DNA of 41,507 nucleotides from assembly GCA_027859175.1 (NCBI GenBank), contig JAQIBG010000037.1:1-41507 (forward strand). Reading direction: 5' to 3'. This stretch comes from Planctomycetota bacterium. GTDB lineage: Bacteria; Planctomycetota; UBA11346. Positions 35,510-41,507 of this stretch are shown here, piece after piece. The notes below the pieces were generated by a model. It was not told the origin of the DNA. It saw only the letters and a list, made by a program, of their open reading frames with translations, and did not search any database. Positions within the stretch are counted from its first letter, which is position 1. Every line of letters starts with the position of its first letter. The position numbers were made by a program, and so were the translations under genes.

Positions 35510-36702
35510 GATCGGGCTCCTGATGCGGGGTTGTGTTCGTCGCAAATAACCAGCTGCGGTGCGATGGTGCGGATTTGGACGTCTTGTGGCAGGTTGGCGG
35601 CGACGCGCTGTTGTAGCAGAGTGACCAGTTCGGCGCCGATGCGCGGCATGTCTTTGCGGACTGTGGCTACCAAGGGGCGGCCGTAGCGTTCGCGTAGTTC
35701 GTAACCACGCCACAGGTCGTCGTAGCCGACAATGGGGAGGCTGACGCCAAGCAACTGGCACGCGGCGGCGACGTAGTAGGTGTCGATATCTGAGATCGCG
35801 AGAATGCCGTCGATTGGCGTATCACCCTGGAGGTGCTCGTACAAAAATCCGGCGACCATGCGTACGTGGCGCTGGAATTCCCGATCTGGTGGGTTGTCGC
35901 CGCGGACCAAGGGGAGCAGTTCGGCGCGGCGTGGCTCAGCGATCCTGAGTTTGGTGCAGGCTTCGGCCATGCCACGGCTGCGTTCGCTGCGCCATGCGGG
36001 CAGGGTGCCAGTAATAACGCTGTTGTCCCAGAGTTGCAGCAGGCGCTGGCAACCGCGGGCGTGCAGATGGTGGACCAGGGCACTGGCGCCAGCGCCCTGG
36101 TCTGAGCGGACGCGGTCGAAGGGGGCGTCGCGCAGGGCGTTTTCGCTGAGAACGTCGGCATACGCGGCAACGGGGATCCCAGCTTCAAGCAGGGTTTGGG
36201 CAACCGCTGCGCCGGTGCGCGAGGCGGGGATGTCTTGCAGCATTACCACGCCGCGTGGCCGTTGCGCCACGATGCGACGCACGGCATCGGCGTCCATGGT
36301 GGCGGGGGCGATGCTCAGCGGGCGCAGGCCGGCGGCCTGAATGGCCGCCATGATGCCGAGGACCGGGCCGCTGCGGCTCTCCATGCCCTCTGGCGGGCTG
36401 ACATCGATGCGAAAATCGGTGAGCACGGCCACGGTGTCGAACAGGCTGCCAGCATCATGCGGGTGTTCGGCCACGGCCCGAATGCGTGCTGAACGCTGCG
36501 TCACCAAGCCTTCGCGCTCGAGCGTGGCGAGGGCAGCGCGTATGGCCTTGCGGTTGACCGCTAAGGTTGCGGCCAACGCGCGCTCGGAGGGGATGCGCGC
36601 GCCGGCCGGCCAGCGCCCGTTGGCGATCCAGGCGCGGCAGCTGCCGAGGGCTCGATCTTCCTGGCCTACAAATATGGTCCCAAAATCTTGTAGCTCACTC
36701 AT
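35506..36702 (-). CDS. GntR-headed regulator with LacI-type sensor domain, paralog 2
   Basis: A 398-residue regulator, paralogous to 26227-27402. The N-terminal winged helix (about 18-80) has WPAGARIPSERALAATLAVN, then RKAIRAALATLEREGLVTQR. The sensor half has GIPVAAYADV, VRSDQGAGASALVHHL and PIVGYDDL. Its stop overlaps the start of the glycoside hydrolase gene. ATGGNNCCAAAA repeats lie at its start codon and 25 bases inside the gene, suggesting autoregulation. It probably also controls the divergent sulfatase-GH31 operon. The inducer is unknown, likely a sugar. Confidence 0.88.
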   Translation of the reverse strand: MSELQDFGTIFVGQEDRALGSCRAWIANGRWPAGARIPSERALAATLAVNRKAIRAALATLEREGLVTQRSARIRAVAEHPHDAGSLFDTVAVLTDFRIDVSPPEGMESRSGPVLGIMAAIQAAGLRPLSIAPATMDADAVRRIVAQRPRGVVMLQDIPASRTGAAVAQTLLEAGIPVAAYADVLSENALRDAPFDRVRSDQGAGASALVHHLHARGCQRLLQLWDNSVITGTLPAWRSERSRGMAEACTKLRIAEPRRAELLPLVRGDNPPDREFQRHVRMVAGFLYEHLQGDTPIDGILAISDIDTYYVAAACQLLGVSLPIVGYDDLWRGYELRERYGRPLVATVRKDMPRIGAELVTLLQQRVAANLPQDVQIRTIAPQLVICDEHNPASGARS

Positions 36703-36878
36703 TATGGAACCAAAAATGTCATCATAACGCAGGTTTGCAACAGGGTTCTGTGATTACAAACGGTTTAATGTAAAGAAAGACTGGAAATACGACACTTTGT
36801 CGCTATGTTTGGATCACGTATCACATAGGGACCAAAGAGATGAAGTTATGGTCCCTTCAGGCTCACATGGGACCAAAA
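36674..36878. promoter_or_regulatory. Operator cluster: repeated ATGGNNCCAAAA sites between regulator 2 and sulfatase
   Basis: Three 12-base sites match ATGGNNCCAAAA in the same direction: ATGGTCCCAAAA (36674-36685), ATGGAACCAAAA (36704-36715) and ATGGGACCAAAA (36867-36878). Related sites are ATAGGGACCAAA (36825-36836) and ATGGTCCCTTCA (36848-36859). They cover both ends of the divergent intergenic region. A possible promoter toward the sulfatase is TTTGTC (36796-36801), 17 bases, TATCAC (36819-36824), with the fourth site directly at its downstream edge. Binding by the adjacent regulator is inferred from position and repetition. Confidence 0.6.
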
Positions 36879-36881
36879 TCA

Positions 36882-38489
36882 ATGCGCCGACCGAACCTCC
36901 TGCTGATTCAAACCGACCAGCAAAAGGCCACCAGCCTCGACCTTTACAATACCGACCGGAACTTCATCCGAACCGATGCCCTGCGGCGCATCGCTGAGGC
37001 CGGGGTGGTGTGCGAGGCCGGCTACTGCCCGTACCCGCTGTGCGTGCCGTCGCGCATTGCGATGGTGACCGGGCGCTATCCCTCAGAGCTTGGCTATGTT
37101 GGCAATCGGCCGTACCCACTCGATTGCGACGCGCCCAATCTGTTCCGGCATCTGCGCCATAATGGCTACCGCAGCATGCTGGTGGGCAAGGATCACGCGA
37201 TCGGCCTGCCCTGGGATGAGGGCGGCAGCGTTGCCGAGAAGTGGCGCGGGAACCGCGCGATTCAAGACAGCTTCGATTGGGTGTATGCCACTTTTCACGG
37301 CGGCAACATGACGCCCGACACGCGCGCCGACCAACCGCATATCCAGTCCTTCCTCGACCAGGCCGATCAGCTGCAGCATCTCTGGGGTAGTGCGGTGGCG
37401 CCCTTCGATGGCGATCAATCGCAGTCGGCCCGAATGTGTGAGGTGGCGGTCGACTACTTGGACACCTGGAAGCGTGACGATGCCGGTGCCGACACGCCGT
37501 TTGCGATGTGGCTCAGCTTTCCCGATCCGCACGAGTTCTATCAGGCTCCGCGCGATGTTGTGGCACGGGTTCGCAGTGACGACCTGGGCGCCCCCCACGG
37601 TGCCGATGTCGACCTCGGTGATCGCGCTGAGTACATTCAGTTCATGCGCTGGTATTTTAATTCAGGCGGTGTGCCGCGTGAGGTGATTGACCAATTGGTG
37701 CGGGTGTATCTGGCGATGTGTTTGAACGTTGACGAACAGTTGCGCCGGGTTCTCGATCATCTCGAGCGTATCGGTGAGTGGGACAATACCCTCATCGTGT
37801 ACTGCAGTGATCATGGCGACTTCAATGGCGACCTGGGCTTGGTGCAAAAATTCAATGCCGGTTACGATGGCTGCTGCCGAGTGCCGTTTGTGATGGCTTT
37901 CCCGGGGCGTGGCCCTGGCGGCCTGCGCAGCCGCGAGCCGGTCAACTTGGCTGATCTGCCGGCAACGATCTGTGATGGACTTGGCGTGGCGGCCCTGCCT
38001 GGTGACCGTGGTCGATCCTTGATGCCGATTGTTGTTGGTGAAGAGCACGAGGAGGCGGCCTACACGGTGGTGGAGAGTGGCGTGCCTGGTGAATCTTTAT
38101 CAACGCGTGACATCGCCAACTTTGCCGATCATCGCTGGGATGTGCAGCCCGATGGTCGTTGGTGCTATGACCCGCCGCATCGATTTGGTGGGCGCATGTA
38201 CGCGGTGCGCAGCGCTGACCACAAGCTGATCGTGCGCGAGGGGCAGTGCAGCGAGTTCTACGACTTGGTGGCTGACCCTTGGGAATTGCGCAACGCGATC
38301 GACGATCCGCAGCATGCGCAACTGGTCGCGACGCATCACGAGTATTTGGTTGAACACTTGTGCCAGCGCGCGCCGGTGCCACCGGGGACGACCATCGCCG
38401 ATCAAGACGCGGTGTATCGCGCCGGTGGCAATCTGAGTTGGGCTGAGAGTTTGGCGCTGCATCGCGGTGTGCAGGGGGTGCCGGTATGA
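36882..38489 (+). CDS. Sulfatase, formylglycine-dependent, coupled to GH31
   Basis: A 535-residue sulfatase. The start at 36882 is chosen because the family opening RPNLLLIQTDQ follows at once; ATGs at 36840 and 36867 are in frame but would translate through repeat sites that look regulatory. The signature is C54-V-P-S-R58 (CxPSR), with metal ligands D12-Q13 and CSDHGDFNGD later. No signal peptide. Its TGA overlaps the ATG of the GH31 gene (ATGA at 38486-38489), so desulfation and glycosidic cleavage are produced together, presumably on the same sulfated oligosaccharide in the cytoplasm. The sulfatase class cannot be named from sequence alone. Confidence 0.9.
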   Translation: MRRPNLLLIQTDQQKATSLDLYNTDRNFIRTDALRRIAEAGVVCEAGYCPYPLCVPSRIAMVTGRYPSELGYVGNRPYPLDCDAPNLFRHLRHNGYRSMLVGKDHAIGLPWDEGGSVAEKWRGNRAIQDSFDWVYATFHGGNMTPDTRADQPHIQSFLDQADQLQHLWGSAVAPFDGDQSQSARMCEVAVDYLDTWKRDDAGADTPFAMWLSFPDPHEFYQAPRDVVARVRSDDLGAPHGADVDLGDRAEYIQFMRWYFNSGGVPREVIDQLVRVYLAMCLNVDEQLRRVLDHLERIGEWDNTLIVYCSDHGDFNGDLGLVQKFNAGYDGCCRVPFVMAFPGRGPGGLRSREPVNLADLPATICDGLGVAALPGDRGRSLMPIVVGEEHEEAAYTVVESGVPGESLSTRDIANFADHRWDVQPDGRWCYDPPHRFGGRMYAVRSADHKLIVREGQCSEFYDLVADPWELRNAIDDPQHAQLVATHHEYLVEHLCQRAPVPPGTTIADQDAVYRAGGNLSWAESLALHRGVQGVPV

Positions 38490-40495
38490 TCCGTAAAAAT
38501 ATGCTGCCGAGCGTGGAGGCGGTTGCGGCCGGCGTGTGGCGACTGCGCTTTGGAACGCCCGAGGAGCTGGTGCCAACCAGCCTGCGCGCGGCGGAGCCCC
38601 AGTTCGAGGCGCTTAATGCCTTGCCGGCGGTGACGGCGGAACCGCTGGATACATCGGCCATCACGTGCCGGATTGATAATCGTGGTGTGTTGCTTGAGTT
38701 GCCGCTGCGTCATGACGAAGATTTCTATGGTGGCGGCCTGCTGTTAAAGCACCTGCGCCAAACCGGTCGCAAGCAGCGCCTGCGGGTCACCTCAGACCCC
38801 GTCACCTCCGATGGCAGCGGGCATGCGCCCGTGCCGTTGTATCTATCGACGGCCGGCTACGGCGTGCTGGTTGACACCGCTCGTCAGGCCACCTTCTGCT
38901 TCGGTGGCCATGCTCGCGAGGGCGCACGGGGGCCAGAGCGCACCGCTTTGGCTGACAGCGAAGCAGCTTTGTATGATGGTGATGATGCGGTGCGTGGCCA
39001 CCATGTGCAGGTAGAAGTGCCACGCTGCGCAGGTGTAGATGTGTACGTATTCGCCGGGCCTGATCTGCGTGGCGCTCTGCAGCGCTATGTACTGTGGTCG
39101 GGCGGCGGTTGCATGCCGCCGGCCTGGGGCCTGGGCGTCTGGTATCGCGCCCATGTGCGCTCAGATCACGCTGCGGCGCTGTGTTTGGCTGATCACCTGC
39201 TGGCAGATGGCATCCAGGCTACCGTGTTTGGTCTTGAGCCCGGTTGGCAGACTCACAGCTATTCATGCAGCTTGGCCTGGGATCACGAACGCTTCCCGCG
39301 GCCGAGCGAAACCGCGGCCGCCTTGCGTGATCGTGGCATGCACTTGAATCTGTGGCAGCACGCCTTTGTGCACCCGAGTTCGCCGGCGCATGCGGCGCTG
39401 CGGCCGCACAGTGGCGACCACCTAGTGTGGGATGGCCTGGTGCCCGATGTGACCACCGCCGCCGCGCGTGATCACTTCGCCGCGCATTGCCGTGAATTGG
39501 TCAAGCAGGGCGTGTCAGGCTTCAAACTCGATGAGTGCGATGGTTCTGATAATAAACGTGACCCCTGGAGCTGGCCCGATCACGCGCACTTCCCTGGTGG
39601 TGGCGATGGCGAGCAGTTGCACGCGCTCTATGGCCAGGGCTACATGCTGGCGATTCAGCAGGCTTGTGGCGATGAGCCCACCTATGGGCAAGTTCGCAGC
39701 GCTGGTGCGCTATCAAGCCCCTTGCCCTATGTGCTGTATTCGGATCTGTATAATCATCGCGAGTTTTTGCGCGGTGTGTGCTCGGCGGGTTTGTCGGGCT
39801 TGCTGTGGACGCCCGAATTACGGCATGCCGACTCGCATGAAGATCTGATTCGACGTCTGCAGGCCCTGGTGCTCGCGCCGCAGTTCCTGATTAATGCCTG
39901 GTACGTGCCGCATCCACCGTGGCATCAGCCAGACCGCGTGCGCAATCAAGCCGGCGAGTTGTTGCCTGAGGATGAGCGCACCGCGCTGACCGAACTGGTG
40001 GCTGAAATCTGTGCCTGGCGCGCACGCTTGGTGCCCTATCTGCGTACCGCCTTTGCGCGCTACGCCCAGGAGGGTGTGCCGCCGTTCCGGCCGCTGCTGT
40101 GCGATTACCCTGAGGACCTGCGTTTGCGTGAAGTGGATGACGCCTGGTTGATCGGCGATGAACTGCTGGTGGCACCGCTGGTGGCCGGAGAGGCCGAGCG
40201 CAGCCTGTCGCTGCCGGCCGGTGATTGGTATGACTTTGAGACGGGCACCCACTGCCCGGGTGGCACCGATATCGTGGTCACGGCGAAAACCGGCCTGCCG
40301 CCGGTGTTGGTGCGCGCTGGTGCAGTGATCCCGCTTGCGGTTGACGGCGGGATCGAGTTGCGCGCCTACGGTGGCGCCCTGCGCGATGCGGCGCTGTGGC
40401 ACAAAGAGGCCCTGCATGCGATACGATTCGGGGCAGTCATTGCAGGCGAACTGCCCGTGGTGACCGCGACCCGTTTTGGGCAGGATGGGCCCTAG
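38486..40495 (+). CDS. Glycoside hydrolase family 31 (alpha-glycosidase)
   Basis: A 669-residue GH31 enzyme. An N-terminal beta domain (about 1-210) precedes the barrel. The nucleophile is D349 in GFKLDECDGSDNK, the GH31 K-x-D position, and WTPELRHADSHED about 95 residues later should hold the acid/base Asp. DELLVAPLVAGE and the closing beta domain with DWYDFETG and PVLVRAGAVIPLA are standard GH31 landmarks. No signal peptide. Coupled to the sulfatase by ATGA. Members hydrolyse alpha-glucosides, alpha-xylosides or sulfoquinovosides; the precise substrate is not determined. A prepilin-like gene follows after 66 bases. Confidence 0.9.
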   Translation: MIRKNMLPSVEAVAAGVWRLRFGTPEELVPTSLRAAEPQFEALNALPAVTAEPLDTSAITCRIDNRGVLLELPLRHDEDFYGGGLLLKHLRQTGRKQRLRVTSDPVTSDGSGHAPVPLYLSTAGYGVLVDTARQATFCFGGHAREGARGPERTALADSEAALYDGDDAVRGHHVQVEVPRCAGVDVYVFAGPDLRGALQRYVLWSGGGCMPPAWGLGVWYRAHVRSDHAAALCLADHLLADGIQATVFGLEPGWQTHSYSCSLAWDHERFPRPSETAAALRDRGMHLNLWQHAFVHPSSPAHAALRPHSGDHLVWDGLVPDVTTAAARDHFAAHCRELVKQGVSGFKLDECDGSDNKRDPWSWPDHAHFPGGGDGEQLHALYGQGYMLAIQQACGDEPTYGQVRSAGALSSPLPYVLYSDLYNHREFLRGVCSAGLSGLLWTPELRHADSHEDLIRRLQALVLAPQFLINAWYVPHPPWHQPDRVRNQAGELLPEDERTALTELVAEICAWRARLVPYLRTAFARYAQEGVPPFRPLLCDYPEDLRLREVDDAWLIGDELLVAPLVAGEAERSLSLPAGDWYDFETGTHCPGGTDIVVTAKTGLPPVLVRAGAVIPLAVDGGIELRAYGGALRDAALWHKEALHAIRFGAVIAGELPVVTATRFGQDGP

Positions 40496-40561
40496 CCATG
40501 GCTCGCAATTCGTTGCTGATCCGCTATCCTCAACTCCCTATGCCCGCGCCGAGGTGGTATT

Positions 40562-41266
40562 ATGCAAATTAATCGACAGGCATTCACGCTGATCGAACTC
40601 CTGGTGGTGGTCAGCATAATCGCAATCTTGGCCGGCTTGCTGATTCCGGCCGTCAACATGGCGCGGTCGGCGGCACGCAAGATGCAGTGCGCATCGAACC
40701 TGCGCCAGCTCGGCATGGCGGTGGAAGGCTATTGTTCTGACTGGGACGATTTCATGCCCTACACCCTGTGTAAGGAGCCCGGCACCAATGCTGACTGGCA
40801 TTGGTCACAGGCAGTGGCGCCCTATGTGGAGGTCGATGACAACAAGTCGGCCGTCAAGGCCAGTCGCCTGATCCATGGCTGCCCAGACTGGTCTTTTGAT
40901 GCTGGTAACGGTGGGCGTCTGTGGGAAATCGGTTACGGCCTCACTTTGGCACCCGGGCGTCCGGACCACAACGATCAGATGGAGTGGCGTTCAGCCGGCG
41001 GTCGCTATCGGCGTTTTCATCGCGGCGAGATCAGTAACCACAGCACGCGGGCTATGATCGGCGACAGCGAAGGGCTCAAGTTGACGGCGCCGGGCGGCGG
41101 CGGCGTTCCCAGTCCCTATGACACGTCGCCCGGCGCGTCCTACACCAACTGTGATCCAGGCCGACACGGCGGCCGTCAAGCCAACTACTGCTTCTTTGAC
41201 GGGCATGTTGAAACGATTGGCATTGCGCGGGCACATATCGCCGTTGCTAATCCTGCGGAGTATTAG
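40562..41266 (+). CDS. Prepilin-like protein of the H-X9-DG family, copy 3
   Basis: A 234-residue protein with leader MQINRQA and the pilin-like helix [20 protein letters not shown]; Ala again precedes the Phe. [21 protein letters not shown] continues as in copy 1. The C-terminal signature is present but with ten residues between His and Asp-Gly ([16 protein letters not shown]). GAGGTGG supplies the ribosome site. Copy 1 is its closest relative in the window by length and middle sequence ([11 protein letters not shown] against [12 protein letters not shown]). It follows the GH31 gene and is probably in the same transcript. Confidence 0.88.
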   Translation: MQINRQAFTLIELLVVVSIIAILAGLLIPAVNMARSAARKMQCASNLRQLGMAVEGYCSDWDDFMPYTLCKEPGTNADWHWSQAVAPYVEVDDNKSAVKASRLIHGCPDWSFDAGNGGRLWEIGYGLTLAPGRPDHNDQMEWRSAGGRYRRFHRGEISNHSTRAMIGDSEGLKLTAPGGGGVPSPYDTSPGASYTNCDPGRHGGRQANYCFFDGHVETIGIARAHIAVANPAEY

Positions 41267-41270
41267 GGCG

Positions 41271-41407
41271 GGTCCTGGGTCCTGGTACGCGCCTGTGGCG
41301 CTTAGGTCATGGGGCAGCCAGGATCTCGCCGCATTGCGCATTGGGCGGGGTATCGGGGCGGGGCCCCGCGCCTAAGCCTGCTTGCAGGCGTCCCAGGACC
41401 CAGGACC
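41271..41407. repeat. MITE-like palindromic repeat, copy 2
   Basis: A 137-base element with perfect 15-base terminal inverted repeats, GGTCCTGGGTCCTGG (41271-41285) and CCAGGACCCAGGACC (41393-41407). A further inner pair (ACGCGCCTG against CAGGCGT) extends the stem. It shares a 17-base identical core and the TAAGCCTGC segment with copy 1 at 23484-23627. No coding capacity. It lies 5 bases after the prepilin stop, so it would also form the 3' end of that transcript. Confidence 0.8.
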
Positions 41408-41417
41408 TTGCCGCGCT

Positions 41418-41448
41418 CAGCTTTAGGTGCGCGCACCACCTAAAGCTG
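41418..41448. terminator. Perfect 12-bp hairpin near the right edge
   Basis: CAGCTTTAGGTG (41418-41429) and CACCTAAAGCTG (41437-41448) pair perfectly around a 7-base loop. The centre GGTGCGCGCACC (41426-41437) is itself a perfect palindrome, so two folds compete. There is no T-tract. A transcript end or a protein-binding palindrome is possible. Nothing recognisable is seen from 41449 to the window end. Confidence 0.55.
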
Positions 41449-41507
41449 GCAACCCCATGCGCGAGGTGCGCATCAGGACTCTGGAGGCTACTTTACCACC
41501 AACGGAT

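Noticed and set aside
36840-36881. Earlier start for the sulfatase (36840 or 36867)
   Set aside because: Extra residues are unlike the family and encode two of the putative operator repeats; the family motif begins directly after 36882. An earlier start cannot be fully excluded because ribosome sites are weak for all three.

Overview
The window (41.5 kb, GC-rich) looks like a chromosome segment of a PVC-superphylum bacterium of the Planctomycetota/Lentisphaerota/Kiritimatiellota kind. The evidence is three H-X9-DG-type prepilin-like proteins with the [10 protein letters not shown] leader, two formylglycine-type sulfatases, a receptor-like Ser/Thr kinase with a DWG in place of DFG, GntR-headed regulators with LacI-type sensor domains, and large multidomain glycoside hydrolases. 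There is no rRNA, tRNA, CRISPR array, phage or transposase gene. The phylum is an inference from gene content only.

Left part (1-4815): the tail of a possible gene, an 8-bp tandem repeat, a sulfatase, and a leftward set of exported proteins (propeller-like protein, possible gene remnant, CE1-like esterase, lipoprotein). Next (4816-15939) is a complete guanidine-assimilation operon. It holds an ABC importer (binding protein, permease, ATPase), two DUF1989 proteins (carboxyguanidine deiminase subunits), a biotin-dependent urea/guanidine carboxylase, a SugE/Gdx-type guanidinium exporter and allophanate hydrolase. Two guanidine-II (mini-ykkC) riboswitches, one before the transporter genes and one before the catabolic genes, tie the operon to guanidine rather than urea. 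The expected flow is guanidine import, ATP-dependent carboxylation, deimination to allophanate, then hydrolysis to ammonia and CO2, with Gdx as an overflow valve.

Middle part (16012-26098): an SDR oxidoreductase, a 1091-residue membrane Ser/Thr kinase with LamG-like and leucine-rich-repeat ectodomains, an FAD-dependent oxidoreductase divergent from an AraC regulator, a MITE-like palindromic repeat, and a CcoI-type copper P-ATPase.

Right part (26227-41266) is a polysaccharide-use region. Two paralogous GntR/LacI-type regulators each head a unit with a paralogous retaining glycoside hydrolase (one secreted, one without signal peptide). A third unit couples a sulfatase to a GH31 glycosidase. 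Every glycoside hydrolase has a prepilin-like gene beside it. A 27-codon scrap of a third copy of the glycoside hydrolase lies between two prepilin genes and records a past duplication and deletion. A cluster of ATGGNNCCAAAA repeats between the second regulator and the sulfatase/GH31 operon is a strong operator candidate. The window ends in a second copy of the MITE-like repeat and a perfect 12-bp hairpin.
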